This document shows positions 1 through 7,306 of a stretch of 64,000 nt of DNA, piece by piece. Position numbers and translations under genes: made by a program. Position 1 is the first letter of the stretch, and every line of letters starts with the position of its first letter. The DNA comes from Burkholderia cepacia GG4 (GTDB lineage Bacteria > Pseudomonadota > Gammaproteobacteria > Burkholderiales > Burkholderiaceae). Below the pieces are notes generated by a model that worked only from the letters and a program-made list of their open reading frames with translations, was not told the origin of the DNA and searched no databases. The DNA lies in the NCBI RefSeq assembly GCF_000292915.1, contig NC_018513.1, forward strand, positions 2,108,001 through 2,172,000. Direction: 5' to 3'.

Positions 1-492
1 CCGGTCGACGTCGAGCCGCCAGCCCGCATCGCCATAGCCTAGCGGCACGCACTCGACCTGCGCACCGAGGATCTTCGGAATTTCGACGAGATTCGGCCAG
101 AGCGGCGTAACCGCGACGACGCGATCGCCCGGACCGACCAGCATCTGGGCGGCCAGCATCAGTGCGCTCACGCCGGAACTCGTCACGGCGATCGCATCGA
201 CGGCCGTCGCGCCGTGCCTCGCGCTCACGTAAGCCGCAATCGCATCGCGCAGCGGCGCTATGCCGAGATTGTGCGTATAGAAGGTTGCGCCATCGCGCAG
301 CGCAGCGGCTGCGGCGTCGCGAATGAACGCCGGCGTCACCCGGTCGGATTCGCCGAACCAGAACGGCAGCACGTCGCGCACGCCGATGCCGGCGTTCGCC
401 ACTTCCCTGATCAGCGACGGACGCAGCGCGTGGACCGCACTGCGCGCCGCCGGCTCGCCCGTTACCGGGCCGGTATCTACGAAATGCACCAT
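1..492 (-). CDS. PLP-dependent aminotransferase (class I/II), partial
   Basis: This is the N-terminal 164 codons of a fold-type I pyridoxal-phosphate aminotransferase; the gene runs off the left edge. The translation starts MVHFVDTGPVTG and shows the family pattern: a PFWFGESD segment, a THNLG segment where related enzymes read Y(T)xxxG, and TSSGVSALMLAAQ, the helix that contacts the cofactor phosphate in aspartate-aminotransferase-like enzymes, followed by PGDRVVAVTPLWPN. The PLP lysine lies beyond the window. It reads in the same direction as the LysR gene upstream with a gap of about 64 bases, so it may be co-transcribed with it. The substrate cannot be told from this fragment. Confidence 0.85.
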   Translation of the reverse strand, partial: MVHFVDTGPVTGEPAARSAVHALRPSLIREVANAGIGVRDVLPFWFGESDRVTPAFIRDAAAAALRDGATFYTHNLGIAPLRDAIAAYVSARHGATAVDAIAVTSSGVSALMLAAQMLVGPGDRVVAVTPLWPNLVEIPKILGAQVECVPLGYGDAGWRLDVDR

Positions 493-556
493 CGAGAACC
501 ACCGTCGGGAAACACGATCCACGCAGTGTACCGGCACGCGCGCCGGATCGGTCCCC

Positions 557-1459
557 TCAGTCGAGATCCTCGGCCCGCGCCGGCATCTGGCGCACGAGTT
601 CCCAGATCGCTTGCGCCGCGGGCGACAGCGACCGGTCGCGACGCCGTACGAGCTCGACGGTGCGCTCGGTACGCGGCGTCAGCGGCCGCGCGACCAGCGT
701 CGAGCCGGCGGGCAGCGGCAGCGACAGCCACGGCTGCACGCTCACGCCGACGCCGGCCTCGACGAGCCCGAACACCGTCGCCGAATGGCCGAGTTCCTGC
801 ATGACCGTCGCGTTCACCTGATGGGCGGCCAGCGCGGCGTCGATCAGCGGCCGGCTTCCGGACGCATGGTCGAGCAGCACGAGTCGCTCGCCGTCGAGTG
901 CCGTCCACGGCACCTCGGCCCGCGCCGCGAGCGGATGATCGGCGCGCGCGACGAGGCAGAACGAATCGGTCATCAGCGGCTCACACACGAGATCGGCCAC
1001 GGTGAGCGGCCCGATCACGACGCCGAAATCGACCTCGCTCGACTTCACCTTGCGCAGCACGTCGCTCTGCACGTCGTCGCGCAGGCCAAGCGTGACGAAC
1101 GGGAACTGGCGCTCGCACGACGCGACGACGCGCGGCATCAGCCGGCACGCGATCGTCGGACTCGCCGCGACGATCACGCGCCCCCGGCGCTGCTCACCGA
1201 TCTCGCGAATCTCGCGCAGCGTGTCGTCCAGATCGTCGATCAGGCGCGACACGCTCGCGATCAGGTTCCCGCCGACGTCGGTCAGTTGCACGTCGCGCGT
1301 CGTCCGGTCGATCAGCTTCAGCCCGAGCTCGGCCTCGAGCTCACGCACGCAGCGGCTGACCGCCGACTGCGTGAGCCCGATCTCGTCGCCCGCGCGACTG
1401 AAGCTCCTGAGCCGCGCAACCTCGATGAACACGCGAAGCTGGCGCAGCGTAACGTTCAT
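557..1459 (-). CDS. LysR-family transcriptional regulator
   Basis: A 300-aa LysR-type regulator of normal family length. The N-terminal winged helix-turn-helix is clear (LRQLRVFIEVARLRSFSRAG, then LTQSAVSRCVRELEAELG, then LIDRTTRDVQLTDVG), followed by a linker helix and a periplasmic-binding-protein-like effector domain from about residue 90. The start codon at 1459 gives the usual LysR N-terminus. The aminotransferase gene follows in the same direction. This is unlike the usual divergent LysR arrangement, so its target is not obvious from position. The 427-base region upstream would hold its promoter. Confidence 0.93.
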   Translation of the reverse strand: MNVTLRQLRVFIEVARLRSFSRAGDEIGLTQSAVSRCVRELEAELGLKLIDRTTRDVQLTDVGGNLIASVSRLIDDLDDTLREIREIGEQRRGRVIVAASPTIACRLMPRVVASCERQFPFVTLGLRDDVQSDVLRKVKSSEVDFGVVIGPLTVADLVCEPLMTDSFCLVARADHPLAARAEVPWTALDGERLVLLDHASGSRPLIDAALAAHQVNATVMQELGHSATVFGLVEAGVGVSVQPWLSLPLPAGSTLVARPLTPRTERTVELVRRRDRSLSPAAQAIWELVRQMPARAEDLD

Positions 1460-1886
1460 CCCTTCACCTCATCAATGGTCATTACCGATGCGCGATTTTA
1501 ATGCCCGAAACCGGCTTCGATGTGCGAATCCGGCATGAGCCGCACATGTTTCGCTGCGGTGCAATATTCGCGCAAACGCACGTGCCACGGGCGAATTGCA
1601 CAAGATTGGTGATTGTCCCGATTTGCTGCCGGGTTATTTTGGCGTCTTATACGCCCCTAGCTGACTTAGCCGTTAGCTCGCTGCCAAGCGGCTCTCGAGG
1701 GAATCGCCCCCGACATGGCACGCTTCGTGCATAACCTAGCGCACAGGGCGCAGGTTTCGCGGGACGGAAGGCAGAAACGCCGCTGCCGGCCAACCGGACG
1801 CCCCCACCCGGCACTCGATATCCGAGTGCTTGAAGAGTGCGCGGCGCAGGGCAGCGCACCGGAGTTAGCTTCGCTGAGGTGAGGAC
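1460..1886. other. Intergenic region without a supportable gene
   Basis: A divergent 427-base spacer between the LysR gene and the transposase-domain gene, noticeably AT-richer near 1480-1660 than the flanks, which suits promoters. An inverted repeat with 7-base arms, GCACTCG/CGAGTGC around atatc, lies at 1811-1829, close to the downstream gene. Short open frames here lack a ribosome binding site and coding bias. Confidence 0.5.
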
Positions 1887-2288
1887 ATGATGCTGTTCGA
1901 CGATTTGAGAGATAACGAGTGGGCGCTGGTCGAGGGTCTGTTTTGCTCGGAACCTGCACGGAGCGAACGGCGCGGCCGTCCCCGCGTGGAGGCCCGTTCG
2001 GTGGTAAACGCCGTGCTGTGGGTACTGTCGACCGGTGAAGGCTGGTCGAAGCTGCCGGGCCGCTATCCGTCGCCGCCGACCTGCCGTCGCCGCTTCGACG
2101 AATGGCAAGCAGACGGCACGCTCGCCGAGATCGTCAAGCGACTCGGCACGAGCGGCCGCCAGATCTCGCTGCGCGGGCGCATTGGGGCGAGCGCGACGAA
2201 GCCGCCCGCACCGCCGAGCCGCGACCGGCTGCGCGGCGCCTTCTGGACCAATCCGGAATCCTGGCGCGCCCCTGTCAAGATGGCGTAA
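1887..2288 (+). CDS. Stand-alone IS5-type transposase N-terminal domain protein (DUF4096-like)
   Basis: A 133-aa protein. Residues about 5-90 match the N-terminal domain of IS5/IS1182-type transposases: a WALVEGLF start, GRPRVEARSVVNAVLWVLSTG, then W-S-K-LP-RYPSPPTCRRRFDEW. No DDE catalytic domain follows; instead there is a short Arg/Pro-rich tail and a normal stop. A strong ribosome binding site (GAGGTGAGG) precedes the ATG. A GC-rich hairpin with a T-rich tail follows at 2301. No terminal inverted repeats or target duplications are visible. These points suggest a maintained single-domain gene, possibly a domesticated DNA-binding protein, although a decayed IS remnant cannot be excluded. 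Confidence 0.75.
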   Translation: MMLFDDLRDNEWALVEGLFCSEPARSERRGRPRVEARSVVNAVLWVLSTGEGWSKLPGRYPSPPTCRRRFDEWQADGTLAEIVKRLGTSGRQISLRGRIGASATKPPAPPSRDRLRGAFWTNPESWRAPVKMA

Positions 2289-2300
2289 CGGATGCCAGAT

Positions 2301-2329
2301 CGGGCGGCCTCGGCCGCCCGGTTTCTTTC
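2301..2329 (+). terminator. Terminator after the transposase-domain gene
   Basis: An almost perfect GC-rich hairpin, CGGGCGGCC facing GGCCGCCCG at 2301-2320, is followed by the T-rich run gtttcttt. It lies 12 bases after the stop codon. Confidence 0.6.
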
Positions 2330-2486
2330 AGCACCACGTACTTTGCGCGACATCCGTGTTGCCGTCGATTACCGTTGTCGCGCCGCGATACATCTATTTA
2401 CCATTATTTACAGCAAGCCTGCACTCCCGCGCTTACCTTAGCGTCATATCAACAGGCCGCGCCGACGGCTTGAAGGGAGCCCCGCC

Positions 2487-2738
2487 ATGAAATCAATGTC
2501 ACTGCTCGTCGCATGCGGCATTGTCATTTCGCTGGCGCTGACCGGCCCCGCTCACGCTGACGATCGCACGAAGCCACCCCACCGCCAGCAGGAGCACCGG
2601 AATACCCTTCGCCAGCAACAACCCGCCGCATCGCCCAACCGACAGACCGTGCCACGCGGCGACCTGCGCGGCGACATCGCAAGCAACGCGCGCGCACGGA
2701 TCGGCTCGCAACCGTCCGACATGCCACATCATCCGTAG
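2487..2738 (+). CDS. Small secreted protein of unknown function
   Basis: An 83-aa protein with a clear Sec signal peptide (MKSMSLLVACGIVISLALTG, likely cleaved after AHA near residue 24). The mature part is hydrophilic and rich in Gln, Arg, His and Pro. The ribosome binding site AAGGGAG is well placed before the ATG. A rho-independent terminator follows at 2856. I do not recognise a family. The mature chain is basic and probably disordered, so a periplasmic or secreted location is the only supported inference. Confidence 0.6.
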   Translation: MKSMSLLVACGIVISLALTGPAHADDRTKPPHRQQEHRNTLRQQQPAASPNRQTVPRGDLRGDIASNARARIGSQPSDMPHHP

Positions 2739-2855
2739 CCCGGCAACCTGCAGGATTTGATCAAAGAAAATTCCCGGATTCGGGAACTGCCCGGCATACG
2801 GCGAGTCACATCGTTGCCATGAGCACAGCGTGGCAACAGCAAAAGTATCCGGTAC

Positions 2856-2886
2856 GCCCGTATCCTCGTGATACGGGCTTTTTTTT
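2856..2886 (+). terminator. Strong rho-independent terminator
   Basis: GCCCGTATC and GATACGGGC pair perfectly around a 5-base loop, followed by eight T. It ends the transcript of the small secreted protein. Two further hairpins lie upstream at about 2780-2797 and 2813-2837. Confidence 0.85.
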
Positions 2887-2929
2887 GGCGCCGGCGGCGG
2901 GCGGCGCGCGAAGACAGGACGGGCCGCCG

Positions 2930-3247
2930 CTACAGGCGGCTTTCGAGGATCGCCACGGCGCTTGCGTCGCTCAGGACGTAGTCGTCCATGCGGCGATCGG
3001 TCCAGGAAAGCAATTTCTCGTCGCGCTCGAGGCGCGCACATTCGGCTCGACCATTATCGGTCAGCACGGCAATGTCGACCGGCGCATGGAAACCCGGTGC
3101 GGGTGCAACGGTCTTCTGCCTGACCGTGTCCATCAGCCCAAGCGACCGGAGATACTCGAACACGCCCGGGCGGCGCGCCCACGGTACCTGGCGGTACTGC
3201 ACTCGTCTCAATGCGTCGAGCACCGCTTCGTTGGAATACGTGGCCAT
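2930..3247 (-). CDS. Conserved hypothetical protein, 105 aa
   Basis: A cytoplasmic, charged protein beginning MATYSNEAVLDALRRVQYRQ. It has no signal peptide or membrane segment. The N-terminal half looks helical and could be a small winged-helix fold (LRSLGLMDTV, then VAPAPGFHAPVDIAVLTDNG), but no named family is recognised. A purine-rich stretch (AAGAAAG...GAG) precedes the ATG. It is divergent from the YdcF-like gene and convergent with the secreted-protein gene. Confidence 0.65.
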   Translation of the reverse strand: MATYSNEAVLDALRRVQYRQVPWARRPGVFEYLRSLGLMDTVRQKTVAPAPGFHAPVDIAVLTDNGRAECARLERDEKLLSWTDRRMDDYVLSDASAVAILESRL

Positions 3248-3404
3248 CTCGATTCTTTCTTAAAGTGCAGCGACAATGCGAAGCGGCGCGCCGGGCGGGG
3301 TCTCCGCCCGCCGATACCGCCACCGATTCTGGAGGCCGACGTTCGGCGTCGCGTCAAGGCTGGATCGTCAGCCATCCATAAAAAGACACCATACCCCAAT
3401 CAAA

Positions 3405-4121
3405 TTGATTCTGTTCGATTCATTTGTACTTCTCTTCATCTGTTTCCTGCTCTGCCGCAAGCGGCGCCGACTCGTCGCGATCGTTGCCGCCGCGCTGTTC
3501 TGGCTGCTCGCAACAGGCTGGCTCGCCGCACCGCTCATCGCATGGAGCGAGGCAGGCGTCACCCCGGTCGAGCACCCCGACATGCACGGGCGGACCACAC
3601 TGATCATCATCGGCGCCGGCACGCGGCGCGCCGATACCGGCCTGCGGCCGCCACCCGATGGGGACGCACGCATCCTCAAGATCGCGGCGCTCTATCGCAC
3701 GTGCCGGCAGCAGGCCACCCACTGCACCGTGGTGATGTCCGGCGGCGACCCGCAACATCACGGCGAGACCGAAGCGGCCGTCTACGGGCGCCGGTTGCTC
3801 GCGGAAGGCGTCGATTCCGGCGATCTCATTCTCGAGCCGAACAGCCGCACGACCTACGAAAACGCGAAATTCACTGCATCTATACTACGCTCACAACATG
3901 ACGACTCGCGCATTCTCGTGACGTCGTCGTATCAGATGCGCCGCGCATTGCTCGATTTCCGCCGCTTCGATATCGATCCACAGCCCGTCTACGCGAATCG
4001 CCGGCGCGCGCAAACGGGCTGGCTGCCCCGCTGGCATAACCTCGTAAATGCCGATCAGGCGCTGCACGAACTGGTCGGCATCGCACAATTTCACGTGTAC
4101 CGACTGCTTGGATGGTTTTGA
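3405..4121 (+). CDS. YdcF-like (DUF218) membrane-anchored protein
   Basis: The product resembles the DUF218/YdcF/SanA family. Two hydrophobic segments at the N-terminus (LILFDSFVLLFICFLL and IVAAALFWLLATGWLAAPL) are followed by a Rossmann-like domain with TTLIIIGAGT, VVMSGGDPQHHGETEAAVYG and the family-typical LEPNSRTTYENAKF and ILVTSSYQMRRAL. I place the start at a TTG at 3405 because the in-frame extension up to an ATG at 3276 is Arg-rich and unlike the family. No good ribosome binding site is visible for either choice, so the start is uncertain. The family is linked to envelope functions, but its enzymatic role is not established. Confidence 0.78.
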   Translation: MILFDSFVLLFICFLLCRKRRRLVAIVAAALFWLLATGWLAAPLIAWSEAGVTPVEHPDMHGRTTLIIIGAGTRRADTGLRPPPDGDARILKIAALYRTCRQQATHCTVVMSGGDPQHHGETEAAVYGRRLLAEGVDSGDLILEPNSRTTYENAKFTASILRSQHDDSRILVTSSYQMRRALLDFRRFDIDPQPVYANRRRAQTGWLPRWHNLVNADQALHELVGIAQFHVYRLLGWF

Positions 4122-4340
4122 CGGCGCTGCAAAACGGCAGCGGAATGTCGACACCCCGCGGGATGGCATGCGCATGACGGAACGCGCAAAGTGTTGCGCG
4201 ACTTCAACGGGGCCTTGCGCCCCGCCTCGATCCGGTGCACATTGATCCGTCACTTTTGTTACACTCGACACGCACTCGATTGCAGTCGCCAGACAAAACG
4301 GCAACACTCGGGTTCATCACCACTTAGCGGAGGTAAAGCA

Positions 4341-4613
4341 ATGAAGAAGACGTCCCTGGCTATCCTGGTTGCGATGTCGGCGCTGACTGGCGCAGCGTAT
4401 GCGCAAGAGAGCACGCAGATCCAGACCATCACCGACCCGGCCAAGATCGCCGAGATCGAGCAGCGCGCACAGGCGCTGCAACAGCAGCAAGCAGCCGAGG
4501 CTGCACAGCCGGCGGCGCAGGAAGAGCACCATCACGTCAAGAAGGCTGCTCACCACAAGGCAGCGAAGAAGGCTGGCAAGAAGGCCGCTCCGGCAGACGC
4601 TGCCAGCCAGTAA
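4341..4613 (+). CDS. Small Lys/Ala/Gln-rich exported protein
   Basis: A 90-aa protein. It opens with a standard signal peptide (MKKTSLAILVAMSALTGAAY, cleavage near AYA-Q at 21) and then a Gln/Ala/Glu-rich helical stretch. It ends in a Lys/His/Ala-rich tail (KKAAHHKAAKKAGKKAAPA) that resembles histone H1-like low-complexity tails. The ribosome binding site GCGGAGG is strong. A good terminator follows at 4638. The protein is expected in the periplasm. The function is unknown; the basic tail would suit binding to acidic polymers, which is inference. Confidence 0.75.
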   Translation: MKKTSLAILVAMSALTGAAYAQESTQIQTITDPAKIAEIEQRAQALQQQQAAEAAQPAAQEEHHHVKKAAHHKAAKKAGKKAAPADAASQ

Positions 4614-4637
4614 GTTCGGCGGCACCGCACAAGCGAA

Positions 4638-4671
4638 AAGCCGAATCCGGGCATCCGGGTTCGGCTTTTTT
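4638..4671 (+). terminator. Rho-independent terminator
   Basis: AAGCCGAATCCGG pairs with CCGGGTTCGGCTT around a GCAT loop and is followed by a T run (4666-4671). It ends the small exported protein gene. Confidence 0.88.
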
Positions 4672-4749
4672 GGTTGCGGCGCCCGCGCGCTGTGCTAAAG
4701 TCGCGCACCGAAATTTTCCACCCGTGCGCACCCCGGTGCGGAGGACAGC

Positions 4750-5007
4750 ATGAGCAACATTCAACTCGACATCGAGTGGACCGAAGCAGCCACTCGCAAG
4801 ATCAAGCAACTGATGCCGCGCGGCTCGGACGATGCGTACCTCGCGCTGCCGCCGATCGAGTGCCTGCCGATGGAGGGCGATGTGCTTTTCCTCGGCCCAC
4901 AAGGCAAGCAGCAACCGTTCATCGTCGCCGAACGCCAGTATCACCATGAAGGCGATGCCGACTGGACGATCATCCTGATTCTCGACGTACCCGACACGTC
5001 ACACTGA
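4750..5007 (+). CDS. Conserved hypothetical protein, 85 aa
   Basis: A small cytoplasmic protein (MSNIQLDIEWTEAATRKIKQ) with no signal peptide. The ribosome binding site TGCGGAGGA is excellent. It alternates charged and hydrophobic stretches (VLFLGPQGKQQPFIVAERQY, WTIILILDVP), consistent with a small beta-rich fold. I do not recognise a named family. Its stop is close to the expected end of the convergent ABM monooxygenase gene. Confidence 0.72.
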   Translation: MSNIQLDIEWTEAATRKIKQLMPRGSDDAYLALPPIECLPMEGDVLFLGPQGKQQPFIVAERQYHHEGDADWTIILILDVPDTSH

Positions 5008-5366
5008 CGCGCCACTGCGGCCGGATACGCGTCCGGCCGCCCCACCCTGCCCGGACGAGCGTCGACAGCACGCCAGCACGCGCATTTCGGATCGATCCAG
5101 TCCGCGGCCGCTTCGCTGCAAGCCCAAGCAAGAATATGCGCGCAACGCGCGTGCGCAGCCAACACCGCGTCGCTCTCCCAGCGTTCAACGAATACGAACC
5201 GCATCGGCTCCTTCAGGTCACGGCGCAAGTCGTACCGCAGCGCGCCGGCGTCGTTGCAGGCGGGCTCGACGAGTCCCTCAAGCGCGCCGCGCAACGATTC
5301 CTCGTCGCCCGGCTTCGCCACGATGAGTGCGACGACTGCGATTTCCGCCCTTCCCGACGCCGCCAT
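4941..5366 (-). CDS. Antibiotic biosynthesis monooxygenase (ABM) domain protein, apparent C-terminal frameshift
   Basis: A ferredoxin-like ABM/YgiN-type protein: AEIAVVALIVAKPGDEESLR, then GALRYDLRRDL, RFVFVERWESDAVLAAHARC, ILAWACSEAAADWID. Such small enzymes act as quinol or heme-independent monooxygenases or as dimeric stress proteins. After WID the frame reads PKCACWRAV and continues into low-quality sequence, overlapping the convergent gene by 67 bases. Shifting frame at the GATCGATCC tract gives DRSEMRVLA, which looks like a normal ABM C-terminus, and a stop near 4999. A lost GATC unit or a sequencing error would explain this. The start at 5366 is the first ATG in register with the domain. 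Confidence 0.6.
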   Translation of the reverse strand: MAASGRAEIAVVALIVAKPGDEESLRGALEGLVEPACNDAGALRYDLRRDLKEPMRFVFVERWESDAVLAAHARCAHILAWACSEAAADWIDPKCACWRAVDARPGRVGRPDAYPAAVARQCDVSGTSRIRMIVQSASPSW

Positions 5367-5435
5367 CCGGAACAATTCGAGAGTTCGCGAATCCCGTATC
5401 GGCCGTGTCGGTGCGCTATCGCAAGGCGGCCGCAC

Positions 5436-5469
5436 AAAAAAATTGCCCGCGCTTCAGAGAAGCGCGGGC
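5436..5469 (-). terminator. Rho-independent terminator of the structured RNA
   Basis: GCCCGCGCTT and AAGCGCGGGC pair perfectly around a 5-base loop. The T tract on the minus strand comes from the A run at 5436-5442. Confidence 0.85.
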
Positions 5470-5645
5470 GAAACCGTCGCCCTACGAGGATAGGCGACGG
5501 GGCCATCGGGATCCGCGCGCCGCGCGGATCGTCATCGGTTGTGCCGGCGTTCGCTGCGCCGGCTTCTGAAGACGTCGACACCGTTGGTCGGGCGCTCGCG
5601 ACGCCCGCCCGGTATCTGACATCCTCCTCCCTGTCCTAACGATTC
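5436..5645 (-). ncRNA. Candidate sigma-54-dependent structured small RNA
   Basis: The minus strand holds five near-adjacent hairpins: GGGCG/CGCCC (5590-5606), GCCGGCG/CGCCGGC (5543-5563), GATCCGCGCG/CGCGCGGATC (5510-5530), CCGTCGCC/GGCGACGG (5474-5500), and GCCCGCGCTT/AAGCGCGGGC (5445-5469). The last is followed by seven T on that strand, a textbook terminator. The predicted start, near 5645, is set by the sigma-54 promoter at 5657-5672, giving an RNA of about 205-210 nt. A GGAGGAGG motif sits just before an ATG at 5622, but the 46-codon frame there is Arg-rich without codon bias, so I favour a non-coding RNA. I did not recognise a known RNA family. Confidence 0.6.
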
Positions 5646-5656
5646 AAACTTATAAA

Positions 5657-5672
5657 GCAGTTTGCGTGCCAA
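5657..5672 (-). promoter_or_regulatory. Sigma-54 (RpoN) promoter
   Basis: The minus strand reads TTGGCACGcaaaCTGCTT. Against the consensus YTGGCACG-N4-TTGCW the only mismatch is the first T of TTGC. The invariant GG and GC pairs have the correct 12-base register. Transcription would begin near 5645 and run into the hairpin chain. The only gene farther downstream in this orientation is the ABM gene, beyond a terminator. Confidence 0.68.
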
Positions 5673-5730
5673 GTGCGATTGCACGGACACCCCATTGATT
5701 TATAAGGATATTTTTCCAGATCATGACGAT

Positions 5731-5773
5731 GTAACACCTGCTCCGCTGCCGTAACGCGCGAATGTTACGTAAC
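5731..5773. promoter_or_regulatory. Candidate enhancer site for the sigma-54 promoter
   Basis: GTAAC occurs at 5731, 5751 and 5769 and its complement GTTAC at 5764. CGTAAC and GTTACG form an inverted repeat with an 8-base spacer (5750-5769), overlapping the palindrome GTTACGTAAC (5764-5773). The block lies about 86-128 bases upstream of the predicted start, the usual distance for a bacterial enhancer-binding protein, with AT-rich DNA between. Which activator binds is unknown. Confidence 0.42.
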
Positions 5774-5827
5774 GTCACGAGGAGGGACAGAACGTCCCGT
5801 ACACGCCGTCGCCGACGCGCGCGGCCA

Positions 5828-5857
5828 TAAAAAAACCCGCCGGAAGGCGGGCTTTTT
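5828..5857 (-). terminator. Terminator downstream of bamC
   Basis: CCCGCC-GGAA-GGCGGG (5836-5851) is flanked by an A run on the left and a T run on the right, so it can work in both directions. It lies just after the bamC stop on the minus strand. Confidence 0.8.
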
Positions 5858-5880
5858 CAGGGATCGGGATCGTGCCGCGA

Positions 5881-7089
5881 TCAGCGCAGCTGATTCACGA
5901 GCAGCCCCATGATCTGCCGGGCCGGCGACGACGTATCGATCGCACCCGAATCGTCGATGACCGCCACGCGCGTCTGGTCGGGCGTCAGCGCCTTCACGTT
6001 GACGCGATACTGCTTCGCCTGCTTTTCCTTCTTGCCGTGGAACAGCTGGCTCCAGAAACCCTGCTCGGCCGCGGTCAGATCCTTCGGATCGACATAACGC
6101 ACGAAATACAGCCCCTTCGTGCGATCACGATCGTCGACCGTGAAGTTCGCGCGATCGAGCGCGAGGCCGACATGCAGCCACGACCGATCGTACGGCTCGC
6201 CGAGCGTCACTTCGGACGGCACCGCGCCCGAGTCGACGTCGTTTCCTTGCGACGAGGTACGCGCGACGTTCTGCGCGGCGATCGCCGCGGCAGCGGCCTT
6301 CGATGCGTCCGTGTCCGCCTTCTTCTCCTGCGGCGCCGCGTTGTCCTTGATGTTCGCAATCGGCGGCTCGCCGTTCTTCGCGCGCTGCTCGTTCTGCGCG
6401 AGCACCGCCATCAACCGCTTGAGGTATTCCGTCTCGAGCGCCGGATCGTTCGGCTTCGATTCCCACTTGCTCGAATCGTTGCTCGCGCCCGTGAGCGCCT
6501 CGCGCATGCCCTTCTGGCTGATGAACACGTAGGTGCCGCCATCCGGCGCCGAATCGAGGCGCGTCCGGTATTTGTTACGCTCGGCCGTCACGTACGAATT
6601 GCCCATCGCCTTCGAAATCACGCTACGGATCAGGCCGTCGTTGATCTGCGGATGGGTCTCGTTCCAGTCGGTTTCCATCACGCCCTTGTCGCGCTGGTCG
6701 ACGACGAGCAGGAAGCCTTGCTCCTGCCAGAAACGGCGGACCTGCGGCCAGATGTCGGCGGGCTTCCTGCCGTCGATCACGAGCCAGCTCTCGGTACCGT
6801 CGCGCTGGATATGCATGCCGGTCACGGCCGGGGCGACGGTGTCCGTCGAGGGCGCGGTGTGCTGGACCTGTTGGAGCGCGGACAGGGAAGTCGCGCCACC
6901 CTGCGGCGGCAGCGAACGCTGATCGGCCGTCTCGTCGAGCATGTTGGGCGGCACTGCGAGCGACGCTTCCTTCGATTTCGAATCGCTCTTGTAGTCCACT
7001 TTCGTGGGCGACGACGTACCGCAACCGGCGACGAGCGCGCCGGTGGCGAGCACTGCAGCGAACCGCATGGTAAGACGAAGATCAGTCAT
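5881..7089 (-). CDS. bamC: Outer membrane protein assembly factor BamC
   Basis: This is the lipoprotein subunit C (NlpB) of the BAM complex, which folds beta-barrel proteins into the outer membrane. The chosen start ([10 protein letters not shown]) gives 402 aa and a lipoprotein signal with lipobox LVAGC, so Cys23 would be acylated. The mature N-terminus is the low-complexity BamC segment ([19 protein letters not shown]). Two helix-grip domains follow, with conserved stretches [13 protein letters not shown] and [15 protein letters not shown]. An upstream ATG at 7137 would add 16 residues before the signal peptide and is less likely. In many relatives dapA precedes bamC; here a tRNA gene lies upstream. 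Confidence 0.9.
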   Translation of the reverse strand: MTDLRLTMRFAAVLATGALVAGCGTSSPTKVDYKSDSKSKEASLAVPPNMLDETADQRSLPPQGGATSLSALQQVQHTAPSTDTVAPAVTGMHIQRDGTESWLVIDGRKPADIWPQVRRFWQEQGFLLVVDQRDKGVMETDWNETHPQINDGLIRSVISKAMGNSYVTAERNKYRTRLDSAPDGGTYVFISQKGMREALTGASNDSSKWESKPNDPALETEYLKRLMAVLAQNEQRAKNGEPPIANIKDNAAPQEKKADTDASKAAAAAIAAQNVARTSSQGNDVDSGAVPSEVTLGEPYDRSWLHVGLALDRANFTVDDRDRTKGLYFVRYVDPKDLTAAEQGFWSQLFHGKKEKQAKQYRVNVKALTPDQTRVAVIDDSGAIDTSSPARQIMGLLVNQLR

Positions 7090-7188
7090 GTTCGGGGAAT
7101 CCTCTTCCGCTAAATCACGGCGCTTTCCGTGGATCAACCTTGCATTTTACCGGGGCCGCGCCGCGATGTGCAAAAAAGCGACGGGCAA

Positions 7189-7222
7189 GAAAAAACCCGC
7201 GTCAGCCTGAACTGACGCGGGT
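7189..7222 (-). terminator. Terminator of tRNA-Pro
   Basis: ACCCGCGTCAG pairs with CTGACGCGGGT (7195-7205/7212-7222) around a 6-base loop. The A run at 7189-7194 gives the T tract on the minus strand, 8 bases after the tRNA 3' end. Confidence 0.85.
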
Positions 7223-7229
7223 TCTTGTC

Positions 7230-7306
<77 letters not shown>

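Noticed and set aside
1666-1959. Minus-strand open frame overlapping the transposase-domain gene start
   Set aside because: No ribosome binding site, Cys/Arg/Ser-rich shadow composition, and it overlaps a better supported gene.
5482-5622. A 46-codon frame inside the structured RNA with GGAGGAGG before its ATG
   Set aside because: The ribosome binding site is too close to the ATG, codon use shows no third-position bias, and the peptide is Arg-rich with no homology I recognise. Kept only as an alternative explanation.
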